From Gigaspora margarita (Eukaryota > Glomeromycota > Glomeromycetes > Diversisporales > Gigasporaceae), in assembly GCA_009809945.1 (NCBI GenBank), contig WTPW01001164.1, positions 84,575 through 148,574 of the forward strand: 64,000 nt of DNA, written 5' to 3'. The notes under the pieces were generated by a model. The model was not told the DNA's origin and searched no databases. It saw only the letters and a program-made list of their open reading frames with translations. The stretch's first letter is position 1. Every line of letters starts with the position of its first letter. Below are positions 1 through 11,759 of the stretch, one piece after another. The translations under genes and the position numbers were made by a program.

Positions 1-240
1 GTTGAGTTAGTTTGTATTAGATAATTTCTATTAGACCTTACTATAAAATTTATTTGCTATTACAGTATATAGTTGAATCAGTTTGTATTAAAAAATTCAG
101 TCAGAATTTTTGTTATGATTTACTTTATAGCCTATTGTAATGATACAATATGTAATAGTTAGTTTGTATTAAATTAATAGTCAATTCTATTGTTAAAATT
201 TTATTATTTGATTTACTTAAGGTCAGTTTTGTAATAACTT
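1..240 (-). repeat. Degenerate dispersed repeat, about 70-75 bp unit
   Basis: The words GTTGAGTTAGTTTGTATT, then a TTTCTATTA-like word, then TTGCTATTACAG recur two to three times here. The reverse complement of the same unit (AATAGCAGGTAA, AGAAATCATAATAATT, AATGCAAACTAACTC) forms the array at 6740-7420, and the same strand recurs at 47935-48135. No coding potential seen. Confidence 0.45.
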
Positions 241-465
241 TAAAAAAAATCTACTACAATTTTACGAATGTTTTTGCAAAAATAACTCTATTGCAGTATA
301 GAGGCTAGCCCAGAAATATAGCTTTTAAATAAAATACGATGCAGTTTGTCTATTAGCTAAGGAAAAAAGTGTACCCAAATCATTGAATTCATATGTAAAT
401 TCGTATATGAAGTTAATATTTAAAAATTCCGATCATAATTAACATAGTTACAAACACTTATTATA

Positions 466-572
466 AGGCGAGACCAACTGATTCGGTGTTTTACATTACC
501 TCCCCCCCCCTCCAGAGGAGGGGGGGGGGGGGGGGGGGTAATGTAAAACACCGAATCCAGTTGGTCTCGCCT
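466..572. repeat. Near-perfect foldback around a C/G homopolymer
   Basis: Arms 466-500 and 538-572 (AGGCGAGACCAACTG to GTTTTACATTACC) are inverse complements except for one missing G. The loop is a C-run followed by a run of about 20 G. It could be a tiny foldback element. G-run length here may be unreliable. The short reading frame through the G-run is not a gene. Confidence 0.8.
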
Positions 573-1873
573 AATGTTGATCACCCTAAAGCGGTCGTAA
601 AGACCCTTATTCTGGAAATACGAGTATTTTACACACCTTTTGGTTATTTATACACCATTTGGTTACTACAATGATCTACGTAATATAGATGTAAATTTCC
701 TAATCCGTACATACTGATCTATAATTTCTCCATACTATATAATTCTGGTCATCCGTACCATAATGGTGCACCACTTATTTGCACGGGTAATACAAACTCT
801 TGAAGTGGAAATAGCCAATCGAAGAGTGCAAATTTTGAGTATTCCGGATTAGCCCGACATAGGGTCCGAACACGTACGAAAGGAAAAATGTGTTTAAATC
901 GACCTTAGTGCACTAATTAAAAATGTCGTGGAATGAAATATTACAAATAACGACTGTTATTCTGTTTCTATAGCATCTAACATTAAGGCTCTAACCCTAA
1001 ATTTTTATCTCAAGCACTTAATTTATTTACAAATCGGAATTCTTTTTTGGTTATATCACCCGCGCAAATAAGTAAAACGCCATACTGATCTGCTATAGTT
1101 TACGTACTATTCAATTCTGGTTATTCATACCATATTAATCTGCTGTACCTCTCAATATTTAGTTATTCCATAAAAAATTTGTTACAAATCGACACACAAT
1201 AATGTATGTGGTTAAGTTTGATTTGGTACTATCATATTTAAATAATTGAATTGTTAATCGATATATTAATCTTAGCATTTGATCACGGGTTGTATAACCA
1301 ATCAAAAAACGTTAAAACATATTCACTTGATTATAATGCTATATAAATTTTAGCACACTGATCACATTTTGGATATAACCATTTTATTTGCTGATGGATC
1401 GACATAAAACTATGAATTACAAGAATCGCTGAGAAAATTGATTATTATCAAATAATCTGGGCGGCAAATCCGACCAAAAATTTACGAAAAATGGAACAAT
1501 TTAAAAATTAGTCATTTAAATCTTTAGTGAAATGTAATTTTCTTAAAATTTGCTAATTTATTTATTAATATTATGTTTTTCTTTTTATCTATTACAGAAC
1601 AATTGTTCTTATTATTGCACTTGCACTTCACTTGCACTTATTCATGCACTTGTTCTTGAACTGAGACCATTATACGAACAAAACACTTTGAGTTTTTTAG
1701 CTATTTTTTCGCCCAAAATAGGTTGTAAATATTAGGTAATCAAACAACAAAAACAAATTTGGCAAATTCACGTTTCACAATTTTAAGAGGGCGTCGTATA
1801 AGTGCGCTAAAAAAATACCGATTGACTTCATATTAATTGATCGATCTAATGTGCAATTATGGTCAATCTCTCA
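573..1873. other. Intergenic, no gene recognised
   Basis: AT-rich with no convincing reading frame. A diverged direct repeat of about 55 bp (CATACTGATCT through AATTCTGG) lies near 706-760 and 1081-1135. A TTGCACTTGCACTTCACTT microrepeat lies around 1614-1650. Confidence 0.5.
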
Positions 1874-1876
1874 TAA

Positions 1877-2134
1877 GGCCGTTTGAAGTTAATTTTTTGG
1901 TTAACATAACCCCCCCAGCTGAAGCCTCCCCCCACCTCCCTCCGAAAACGAACAGCCAATCAAAACGCTAGATGACTCTCGCCAGTCACCTGATTTAAAT
2001 CAACCAATCAAATTGGCCCATTTTTGTTCATTTTTATATGTTCGTTTCATATGTTCGTTTCGTTTTATCCCCCTCCCCCCCTCCCGAGAGTCCTGGAAAA
2101 GTGATGTTAGCCAAAGAATCAACTTCGAACGGCC
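1877..2134 (+). mobile_element. Tourist/PIF-Harbinger-like MITE, copy 1
   Basis: The element starts GGCCGTTTGAAGTTAATT and ends AACTTCGAACGGCC, with inverted termini of about 30 bp continuing into TTTGGTTAACAT. It is flanked on both sides by TAA (1874-1876 and 2135-2137), the 3-bp target duplication typical of PIF/Harbinger. A second copy in inverted orientation lies at 49187-49433. There is no transposase, so it is non-autonomous. It sits about 225 bp upstream of the kelch pseudogene start. Confidence 0.85.
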
Positions 2135-2358
2135 TAACTAAAGTTAGAGTGTTAATATTATCTATAGGATAATCGTAAGTGCATAAATGAAGGTAATGAA
2201 CAAGTTATAAAAGGTAAAGCTCCGATGTTACGCTAAATTAAAAACTAGACAATTTGCTACACATGCATGATTAAATGACTGAATAGCCTTCCTTTAACGC
2301 AAAATATCGATGAACTAGAAATACTTATTTAAACATTATAGTTTTAACATAATTCTAT

Positions 2359-3900
2359 ATGGATTCTTTTAAAAATTACTTTTTCCTTTGGTTAACTAAT
2401 ATTCTTGCCTGGACTTCCGCTGTTGCAGAAGGTTTCAAGCCTCACGCAACTTTTGCGCAAAGCAGTGCCCTTGTAGGAAATAAGTTTTACATTTTTGCAG
2501 TATAATTCTTACAGATGCGAAAGATAATGTTATTTTAGATGTGACTCCTTCGAAGTTAAAAACATTACACCCTTTATGGTTTTTATCAAAATCTTCAGTC
2601 CCGACTAACTCTGCATTTGCATGTGCATGTGTAGGAGGTCCTGATAAGAATATAATATATCTTTTGGAACATCGTGATACGAATGGTAATATTACTAATA
2701 AAACTATAGTGTATGCTTTTGACACTGTAAGTCGAGAATGGAATATTACAATTGGAAAGAGCCCAGTAAGTCGGCAACAATTTCAAGCTGTTAGTGACAC
2801 TAACGGCAAGATATATGTATGTATATTTCCTATCATTATTTTCTATATTTTCTAGCAAAGAAATTAGTATATTTGAAATTTTTTAGGTTTGGAGGATTTA
2901 AGGTTCATTCTCTGGTGGTATTCTTAATGATATCAATATATTTGATACATTAAATTTGGCTTGGATAAATGTTCTAGAGTTAATGCACCAACTCCACGTG
3001 CTGACTTTATAGCTACTCTATTAAAAAACAGGCTTATACTTTATTTAGGGGGCGGTGATGATATTAATATGGCCGAGGTAATTATAATTAAATATTATTA
3101 AATATAATTAAGTATTTAAAAAATATAAATATTTAAATTAAGTTATTAAATTATTGTATTTTTTAGATTCCGATTTATAATACTAATAATAATACATGAT
3201 CTACAATGGTAAAGTTCTTTATAAGCTTTTTATTTATAAAATATTTGCATTTTCATATTTAAATTGTATAAATTATTAGATTGCAACTGGTGATAATATT
3301 AGCTCTAGACGTAGCCACACCGCTGTATTGTCTCCAGATGGGCATGTTGTAATCTATGGTGGATCTAAAGATATAAACTTTCCTTTACATCAAAGCCAAC
3401 AGTTGGCTTCATTAGACACAACTGTTAACCCGTATAAATGGTCATCTAAACCAATGATTGGTAATAATGTGCCACCTGCACTGAAATACCATTCTGCAGC
3501 AATAGTAGAGAATTTTATGATCTTAGCATTTGGTAATTATAATTTTTTTTTGATATAATAAGAAATTAGAAAAAAAAACTAATTTAATTTTAATTTATAA
3601 AGGTCAACAGAGTTCAAAACATCCCTTTTTTCCGTCTAATTTGAGTTCACACATATACATTCTTGATACTCGAAATTATGCGTGGGTTGTTTCTACTAGT
3701 GCATAATTTAATTCATCTAATCTTTAAGACCCTTCAATTGCTCAAATTCGAATTGTTATTGTTTCAAATTCTTATCAATTAAGTACAGGTGATTGTGACG
3801 ATTCCTATAATTTTAATAATAGTTGCTCTTGCAATAACTGGCTTTACAAGAAGAAAAAACGGAATAAAATTATTGATATAGAAGTTTTAAAAAATATTCT
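2359..3900 (+). pseudogene. Kelch-repeat membrane protein pseudogene (paralogue of 52485-54102)
   Basis: Exons, introns and flanks align with the intact gene at 52485-54102. The start MDSFKNY and signal-like segment are kept. A deletion near 2495-2505 then puts a TAA in frame (2503-2505), and the sequence continues in another frame with the same residues (SVPTNSAFA, VSRQQFQA). In exon 2 the kelch FGGF region has indels. In exon 3 the conserved Trp codon is TGA (3197-3199). Exon 4 is still open (3328-3558, with IYGG and SLDTT). Exon 5 carries several stops and loses the membrane helix. The upstream TATAAAA (2206-2212) and downstream AATAAA (4009-4014) are also shared, so this was a complete gene copy. 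Several independent lesions make assembly error unlikely. Confidence 0.85.
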
Positions 3901-4719
3901 AAAGTCTTTGTTAATGTATAAATATTTAATAGACTCTTAATCAATTATAATGTACTCATACATGATTTTTTAGGTATTATATTTAATCTACACGTATAAA
4001 AGTCGTGAAATAAAAATGTTTTTAAACTATTATTCCTTGAACTGATTTGCCAGCAAATTTGCCCATAAATTCATAATTAGAATTAATTTTGTTAATACAA
4101 CTTATATAAACCAAGCATTACTATTGGTCATACTAGATTTAACCAATACAATATATGACTATTTTAATTGTACCTAACCTTCTTTTTCTTTTAGCTTGGT
4201 GAATAGTTACATTACCGGTGTGTCATTTATATCGATTTAAATTCTCTATTTGACTAATTATAAACGGCACGTCCATGATTTGATCATAAAATAAGGATGA
4301 GAAAAGTCAATTACATATTATTACTTAATATTACTAATATTACCTTGCTACAGGTAATAATAAGTAATTTACAATAATTTATTCTTAGAAGCAATTTTTC
4401 GTTAAATCTCAATTTGATCCAACGGTTATCATGTGAATGTAATGATAGAACAGGGGGTGAAACCTGAGTTGCGAACCGCTTTGTAGATCGGGCTAGGCTG
4501 GAATTCACGTTTTATTATGATATTTTTAAGGGTATTCAACTTTGCCCGATCCTTTTTGCCAAAGATGGTTATGCTGTGTAACAAGTTTGTTGTGTAATCT
4601 TTACTATACACGGTTGATAGTTCTACTGCTTACAGAAATTTGTGCTATATTCGTGCATTTGATCATCAAAATAATTTCCTCGTAATATATAAAAAGGAAA
4701 TTTGCTTTTTGCGTTTTTC
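3901..4719. other. 3' flank of the duplicated kelch segment, then unassigned
   Basis: Similarity to the flank of the intact kelch gene continues to about 4290: TTTTAGCTTGGTGAATAGTT and GTGTGTCATTTATATCGA match 54340-54400. No gene is recognised from 4290 to 4719. Confidence 0.5.
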
Positions 4720-4785
4720 TATACTAGTATACTAGTATACTAGTATACGTATACATATACTTATACGTATACTTATACGTATACT
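4720..4785. repeat. TATAC/TATACG microsatellite
   Basis: Runs of TATACTAG, then TATACGTATACTTATACG. The microsatellite resumes after the transposon at 5380-5404, so the element at 4786-5379 apparently landed inside it. Confidence 0.75.
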
Positions 4786-5065
4786 AGGACCCCGAACAAT
4801 CTATGTAATGTCATATTTGAAAAAACGCTAACAGAGGGCCGTTTTTTTAAAAAGGTTATATTTGAAAAGTAGGTATTGGGTAAAAAGGTTATATTTGAAA
4901 ACGGATAATGGCCAAAATGAGTATATTTGAAAGAATGGTAACACGGCAATTTTTTCAAATGTTATATTTGAAAAGTGGTAATGGAAACAGTGAATGTTGG
5001 GTCTGATTTTTTTTTAGAAAGTGTTGGGGGTTTTTTTTTTTTTTTTTTTAGAGAGCATCGGTTAC

Positions 5066-5102
<37 letters not shown>

Positions 5103-5379
5103 TGTCCATCTTCGGGAACTGGGAATTTTTTATTCAAGATATTAGGGCCGTTGGTATCCACTTAAGGGAATACCGGCATTTNTTTTAATTTTTTTATTTT
5201 AGAAAGTGTTGGTTAGAAAGATTTTATTGAAAGCTTACATTTTAAAAACTAGGAACCGATACCAAAGTTAGTACCTGATGTTTGAAATATAGCTGATATA
5301 TACCAAAGTAGAACTGCTAACAGAAAAAATTTTTACTATGATCCTCAAATATAACCTTACATAGATTGTTCGGGGTCCT
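4786..5379. mobile_element. TIR element of the AGGACCCC family (594 bp)
   Basis: Left end AGGACCCCGAACAATCTATG, right end the inverse complement, with arms of at least 23 bp. CGTATACT abuts both ends (4778-4785 and 5380-5387), giving an 8-bp duplication, although the host is itself a TATACG microsatellite. The interior repeats the word TATATTTGAAAA and has long T-runs and one N. There is no transposase. Related ends occur at 18854-19147 and 38793-40900. Confidence 0.75.
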
Positions 5380-5387
5380 CGTATACT

Positions 5388-6109
5388 TATATGTATACTT
5401 ATACAAGTAGGAAGAGAAAAAGAAAAAGAAAAAAAAGTTCTTTATAAACTTTATAAAATAGGATCGGTACTTATTAAACTAAGTCTTTTTATTGGTTTTA
5501 TGAATATTCCGACCTATATAATTTATAACTTTGAATGTTATTTTTTTCATTTTTGTTTTTATTTCTTTGGATTTTTTACTGGCTTGATGAATTGATAATC
5601 TCTGATCTTCAAAGAAATAATGAAAAGCCTTAAACGAAGGATTCTTTCGTTGGCTAAGTTTGTTTATTGTAAACCTCATTTTGTTGTTTGATTGTTATTA
5701 TACATGATAACGTCAGATTTAATTTACTTAAGATCGCTAAAAATTCTACTGTTTATAGACTGGGCTAGCAGATATGCTTATGCTGATTTAGAATTTTGGA
5801 ACCGGTTTGAATTCTCATATTGCTTATGCAAGTATATTGGATTTATGTGTAATGTATGATGTTTGCAATCTAATAAGAAAATGATTTATATTATTTTTTA
5901 ATTAAGTTACATGTTATCAGGAATTTCCAAGTTTGATTCCGTATGATTATCTTTACTTACCACCAAGTGATTCCTGTTTTATGCCTGTTTTACTTTTATC
6001 CTATAAATTATCGAATTCTTACTAGCAGCCATATTAATTCCTGTTTTGCAACTGTTTATTTCATATCCATCACAAGGATCTGATCAACTCACTGACATTT
6101 ACTGAATTT
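5388..6109. other. Intergenic, nothing recognised
   Basis: AT-rich sequence with only a short lysine-rich minus-strand frame (5479-5679) that resembles no family and has A-rich composition. I do not call it a gene. Confidence 0.4.
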
Positions 6110-6111
6110 TA

Positions 6112-6351
6112 CAGGAGGGTTCCCAAAATTCCGGGTTGGATGCGTCAGATCTAGGTTGGCATTTAGCACAAGTTGTTAGCAGGTTCTATAGCAAAATTAT
6201 TAGCTGGGCATTTTTTACTTAATGAATAGATATGATTTATTAGTAAAATTTTTTATAATCTTGGGGCAAAATTGATCAATTCCAATCCAGCTGACCATGA
6301 TTCTGACGCACTCCGAAGTATTCTGACTCAGAATTTTGGGGGTCACCCCTG
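6112..6351 (+). mobile_element. TA-flanked MITE, mariner-like, copy 1
   Basis: Starts CAGGAGGGTTCCCAAAATTC and ends with the inverted form GAATTTTGGGGGTCACCCCTG, flanked by TA on both sides. A homologous copy lies at 55742-55990 and shares the interior word CTGGGCATTTTTTACTTAAT. TA target and CAG-type ends suggest Tc1/mariner. No transposase. Confidence 0.7.
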
Positions 6352-6360
6352 TATGAGTTG

Positions 6361-6563
6361 ACAATTACCACATTTTACTGACGATTATTCACTGACAAGT
6401 TCATTTCACTGAGTCTATTTCACCAAAGTTCATTTCATAGACAAAGTAATTTCAGTCATTATTATTAGGGTCAGGTTAGAATTATTGTCAGTGAAATGAG
6501 CTTCAGTAAAATAGGCTGTCTTTAAAATGAACTTGTCAGTAAAATAATGAAGTAATACGGATC
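6361..6563. mobile_element. Diverged long-TIR MITE (MULE-like family)
   Basis: Both arms repeat TCACTGACAAGTTCATTT-type words in inverted orientation around a short centre. The arms match the better-preserved copies at 13982-14472 and 59138-59456. It directly follows the mariner-like MITE. Confidence 0.55.
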
Positions 6564-6739
6564 ATATCCTATCTTAATATTCAAAATAATGCCCAAAACC
6601 TTGCATATATATGCATAAACACTTGATATTTAAATCAGCTAACTTTATAAGGATTATGATTTCATCTGTTATGTTTACTTTGTGAATATTAGATTAACTG
6701 AAATATACGTTAATAACATGCGTTAGTGAGTTGCATGCT

Positions 6740-7420
6740 GTGTATTGCCAAAATAGTAAGATTTGTAACTAAATTTTTACAGTATCTCATGATAGAAACC
6801 ATAATAATTCCAATGCAAATTAACACAAGCTTACAGTAATTTATATAATACAGGTTAATGCAAACTCAATCCTAACTACACATGATGTGTTGAATATGGT
6901 TTACAGCAGAATTTTTTATAGTTATTCGCAATAATTTTAATACTAGCTAACTCTTAACTTGCGATATAATTCTAATGCAACTAACTCACTCAACTATATA
7001 GAAAATAAAAAACAGCACCAATGCAAACTATCTCTAACTGATACCGTGGCAGATGAAATAGTATGTTTGTTAGCAAGATTTTTATGGTAACTCATAACAG
7101 AAATCATAATAATTTTAATATGATGATTTTATTGCAAATTAATTCAGCTTAATCACATACTGTAGTCACCAAAATAGCAGGTAGGCTTTGCAACAGAATT
7201 CTTTACGAAGGAACTAATAACTTCAATGTAAACTAATTTAAACATAACCTCATAAAAATCAAGGTAATTCTAATACAAACTAACTTAACTACATTGTCGT
7301 CACAAGAATAGCAGGTAAGGGTTACAGAATTTTTTTACGTAACTTAGTAGAAATTATAAAAATTTTAATACAAGCTTACCCTAACTCTTGATGAAAATCA
7401 TGACAACAAAAAATTCTAGT
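6740..7420 (+). repeat. Degenerate tandem array, about 75-130 bp units
   Basis: Four to six decayed units share AATAGCAGGTAAGG, CAACAGAATTTTTTAC, AGAAATCATAATAATTT and AATGCAAACTAAC. The reverse-complement unit lies at 1-240 and 47935-48135. No coding potential. Confidence 0.5.
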
Positions 7421-7464
7421 ATCAGAGGCATGGACAAAAAACTAAAATATAGTGTTTAAATCCA

Positions 7465-7595
7465 CCAAGTAAAGTGAGACCAAAACATAAAAATGTAAGG
7501 CTAGCTTAAGATGGCTGAGCAAAGCGAGGCCAAAATGCTAACTTAAAGCCACTGAGTGAAGCAAGGCCAAAACATAAAAATATAAGGTTAGTCGA
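7465..7595 (+). repeat. Minisatellite, about 45-50 bp, three units
   Basis: The words AAAGTGAGACCAAAACATAA, AAAGCGAGGCCAAAATGC and AAGCAAGGCCAAAACATAA mark three successive imperfect units. Confidence 0.55.
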
Positions 7596-7745
7596 TTTGG
7601 GTATAAATGCTAATCTGATTTTTAAACATTAGCTTAGTCAATTTATTAAATTTAAGTCAACTATAAACAATTTTGACTGTGCCATATGCTATTATGCCAT
7701 CTACAAATCTAATTATATAGTTGGTTAATATTTGGCAGCGCAGCC
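7575..7745 (+). repeat. Dispersed repeat; inverted partner at 63035-63195
   Basis: AATTGACTAAGC, TGTGCCATATGC and GGTTAATATTTGGCAG on one strand are matched by their complements, in reverse order, at 63035-63195. The family is unidentified. Confidence 0.6.
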
Positions 7746-7989
7746 ACCACATGATCATGTGCTAGTTTTATTATATAAAACGGATTTCACCTTCATATAA
7801 TAATCATAACAGATTTCATTATTTCACAACTCAAGTTTTACCCCTTAATATTACTTAATATTAAGTAAGGGATAAGTCAAATATAAATTACTTTGCCTTT
7901 TCTTATTATAAATACATAACTTTGATAGTGAATATGTCAGATTATCGAGTTATTGCATTCAAATTTTCCTGCAAGAGGTTATATTTTAA

Positions 7990-8500
7990 GGGATGAACAA
8001 TGCTAAATACAAATACTATTGACATCAAAATATTAAATTGTGGCATTACTGCTTATAAATACAATAGTATCTGAATACAATAAAATCTGCAACTCTTAAT
8101 ACCGATGTCGATGTACTACAATGACGCACTGTCAATTATATCAAGATTTTAAGATTTGAAAAAATCAATTAACAATTCTTCAAAGATATAATGTCATAAT
8201 AATAGAATAACAACCAATCAGAAGACTATCAATTTAGTTTGGCAAATTGAATTCAAGCTATGATCTTATTCGCACAAAAAAAAGATTTATAATATCTATA
8301 AATAAATCAAAATTTCGAACTAAAATTTCATGTAAAAATCTTTAATCACATTCTTCTCAAAATTCGAAATTTCTAATCTATTACCCACATATAGAATATG
8401 TTCAAATCGAATACCATTATGGATAAACATATGGTCTCAATTTTATCGTTAAACAAGTCTAATTCCTCAAATTGCTACTGTATTTTAATTCTGACCAAAT
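7990..8500 (+). repeat. Segmental similarity to 54480-55730
   Basis: GCTAAATACAAATACTATTG (about 7999) matches 54485, and CACATTCTTCTCAAAA (about 8348) matches 55537, with many shared words between. With the kelch duplication this implies one old duplicated block, later split in this copy by sequence between 4290 and 7990. Confidence 0.6.
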
Positions 8501-8839
8501 TAATTAATATCAATTGGACATAACTCAAAAATGTGATGATACATCAATAAGCAATAACTAATGTTTGAGATAACATATGACATAGGCCAAAACATCAGAA
8601 ATGAGTCATGGTCCCTATAAGAAAATTGGACTGGATCGGCACAGGTTGCATCAGATAGGCACGAGTCATGATCTGGATTTGTACGGGTATTGTCTAGATT
8701 GGTACAGATTCTGTGGACTGTATGCCTGTTGTAACGGTTGAATTTAGCTAGAGTAGCACAAGTCTAAAATAAGGCTATACCAATTTTGTTTTTTTATTTT
8801 TATTATTTCTATTATTATTATTTTTGTTTTTATTCAAAG

Positions 8840-9175
8840 TGTTGTAGTAGCTATTTTTAGTAAGATTAGTGAATTAAAAGAATCAAGAAACTTAATAGAA
8901 TCAAAAGATTCTATAGATTCAATTGATTGAAGTGAATTAATTGATTAGAAAGATTCAAAAGATTCTATTGATTGAAGGGAATTAATTGATGGGATAATTA
9001 GTAAAGATTCTTTTTACTCATTTTTTAGTTTGTAATCATAAGTATATAAGGGCTTCAAGCTCACCTTAGAAATAAAGCAACTCTTTGGAGTTCTAAAACT
9101 TCAAAACCTTTATTTTAGTAGAAGTTCTTGTCGTATTATTGATAGTAAAATTTGATTCATTGTAATATTGTAACA
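8840..9175 (+). mobile_element. Possible solo LTR
   Basis: Begins TGTTGTAGTAGC and ends TATTGTAACA, with an internal TATAAGGGC box followed by AATAAAG, an order typical of an LTR promoter and polyadenylation signal. It also holds a diverged direct repeat (AAAAGATTCTAT). I see no matching target duplication and no second LTR, so this is tentative. Confidence 0.3.
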
Positions 9176-10063
9176 GTAGGAAAACCCGTATTTGCAGTAG
9201 AGAAAAAAAACAAAAGTATCAATTAGTAATCAGTACCCTTTTATACAAAAACTCAGATTGATTACCTCATTTAGCAGACAATTGAACCATTATACTGTAT
9301 TGTTGAATTAATCCATTGTTGATCCCCATAATACCATATTATTTAACCCCATGAATTTACTCTCCAACTGCCTCAAGCAGCCGTTGGAATTAAAGTTAAA
9401 AATCCAATCAACACAGCCGCAAAAACTACTCATAACCAACCAGACGATTTATTATGTGACATCATGAACAAAGTTCACGATTAGTATCGAAGTATTCCAA
9501 GCTACAAACACAATAAAGAAATAGTGGATTAGTACTATATTGACATTGAACATAAAGAACATTACAATTTGAAACATATACTTATCTGAAAGCTATATCG
9601 GCACCTCGAAGCTCCAAACATTAATACTCAGACCAATTCAACTACATGCCTTTTTCTCTGCCTGTTACTTTAGAGTTGAGTCTTGAGTATCCGTAGATTT
9701 TAGTATTGTTTAGTATTAGCATTCGTAGTATTAGTTTTTGAATAGTATTGGTGGATTTTTCTTGCTCACACTGTGCCAAATGGACTGTAAATAGCTTATG
9801 TTTTGTAGCAGTTTACTAGTCGAATTGGTACAGGATTTGGCATAGGTGAATGTAAATTTACATGCCATCACGAAAATGATATGGATTAACTATTAAACCA
9901 TAAATGTATATAAGTAATTAATATAAGATAACAAGCTAACTGCATATATAGTAAAATTTTGTAAGGCTTTTTTTTGTTAAAACAAATTATGAGATATCGC
10001 TCTTTTTTTTAAAAAAATCATTTACTGATCTTTTGCTTTGCCAACATGTGTGTAATGTACATA
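9176..10063. other. Intergenic, nothing recognised
   Basis: No gene or clear repeat structure seen. 9350-9500 is somewhat less AT-rich but has stops in all frames. Confidence 0.4.
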
Positions 10064-10455
10064 TACATCAGTGAATTATATATATGTAATCTTACGTAAG
10101 ATATTATGGCCCGTAATATAATGAAAATCTTATATTTGATACGATTTATTACGTAATATATTACGTTATATTACAGTAATATTACAGTTATTATTTTGAA
10201 ATATTTTGAAATATATTGCGAAATAAATCAACAAAAAAAAGGGGTCACAGGAGGTAATAGTTTGCATATTATGTGATGATTTCATATTGTTTTGCATTGT
10301 TTTCTGAATTTTCAAAATTTTTTAAAAAAAAATTAATGATATACATATTCACATAATCACGCTTTTTTACAGATTTTCGCACAGTATTGCAATTTAATAT
10401 AAAATTTTATATTTATTTATTATTATTATACATTATATTTTACATTTATTAAATA

Positions 10456-11055
10456 TAAGGGAGGTAGAGGTATTGTAAACAGGGGGGTATTGTGATCAGG
10501 TGAGATATCTTATGATCCTGTGATTGGAATTGGATAATTTTGGTACCATTCAATTCGTCTCTTTGAGACGAATTGAATGATATAAAATTCATCCAATTCT
10601 GATCAACTAGATCACAAGATATTATCATTTATGCAAAATATAAGATTTTGTATATATTATTAAATCTGCAAATTTTTTTAAATATTTTCCATTTTAACCT
10701 TTAACGATCTTGGGATCCTGTGATCAGATTTTAACAATTTTGTACTTATTAGAATCGTCTCACTGAGACGGTCATTTTGGTAGTAAAATCATCCAAAACG
10801 GACCAGTAGATCAAAAATTATTCACTATGTCCACAATACCCCCCTCCCCCTCTAAAATTTAGTTTTTATATACTATTTGTGTACCAATTATTTATATCTA
10901 AAACTATATATGATATAAAGATTTTTTTGCAGTAATTTATTCCTTATTAAGCATAGTTCAAATAATAAAAATTGTATAAAAATCTATTTGTTTATTAAAA
11001 AGTTTTGCTAGTAAGAACCTTAAGGTGTCCATAATACCCCCCATCTCCCTTACAT
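10456..11055. mobile_element. Nested TIR element ending TAAGGGAGRTRGRGGTATT
   Basis: The left end TAAGGGAGGTAGAGGTATTG and the right end CCATAATACCCCCCATCTCC are inverted copies of about 26 bp. A second concentric pair (AGGGGGGTATTGTG at 10481; CACAATACCCCCC at 10832) lies just inside. The interior holds two copies of the GTCTC-core palindrome. Confidence 0.6.
10497..10830. repeat. Two GTCTC-core palindromic repeats
   Basis: Centres at about 10563 (CGTCTCTTTGAGACG) and 10763 (CGTCTCACTGAGACGG). Each is flanked by inverted words such as ATCCTGTGAT and TTGGATAATTTT. The same family is at 22555-22785, 44605-44735, 58725-58860 and 62870-62992. Confidence 0.65.
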
Positions 11056-11394
11056 TTTTAATTAATATTACATACTTTATTATATATTACATTATTAGTA
11101 TTATTTACATTATTACAAATATTTTAAACTACTTTTGCACTTCATCGCATCTATTTCTATTACTATATACAAAAAACTAGCCCTATTTTAAACTACTTTC
11201 GCACTTCATTGCATCTAATTTTATTACTACATACAAAAATCTAACCCTATACACTTATTTTCGCTCACCCCAAAGTTAGCTATTATCTTCGCTTCTTTGT
11301 TTTCTATCATCTTTGCTTTGGCTATTTCTTTTGTTTCAGCTATAACCTTCATTTTATTTTCTTTTTCTAAATACTTCAAAGAGTAAAAAAAAAA

Positions 11395-11759
11395 NNNNNN
11401 NNNNNNNNNNNNNNNNNNNNNNNNNNNNNNNNNNNNNNNNNNNNNNNNNNNNNNNNNNNNNNNNNNNNNNNNNNNNNNNNNNNNNNNNNNNNNNNNNNNN
11501 NNNNNNNNNNNNNNNNNNNNNNNNNNNNNNNNNNNNNNNNNNNNNNNNNNNNNNNNNNNNNNNNNNNNNNNNNNNNNNNNNNNNNNNNNNNNNNNNNNNN
11601 NNNNNNNNNNNNNNNNNNNNNNNNNNNNNNNNNNNNNNNNNNNNNNNNNNNNNNNNNNNNNNNNNNNNNNNNNNNNNNNNNNNNNNNNNNNNNNNNNNNN
11701 NNNNNNNNNNNNNNNNNNNNNNNNNNNNNNNNNNNNNNNNNNNNNNNNNNNNNNNNNNN
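11395..11759. other. Assembly gap (365 N)
   Basis: A run of N inside TIR copy A, next to poly(A). Reading frames across it are not real. Confidence 0.98.

Noticed and set aside
486-674. 62-codon frame
   Set aside because: Created by the palindrome and the G-run at 466-572.
2435-2858. Minus-strand frames across the kelch pseudogene, and 52722-52919
   Set aside because: Antisense shadows of kelch exon 1 at both loci.
8840-9175. Confident LTR retrotransposon call
   Set aside because: No flanking duplication, primer-binding site or second LTR seen; kept only as a low-confidence solo LTR.
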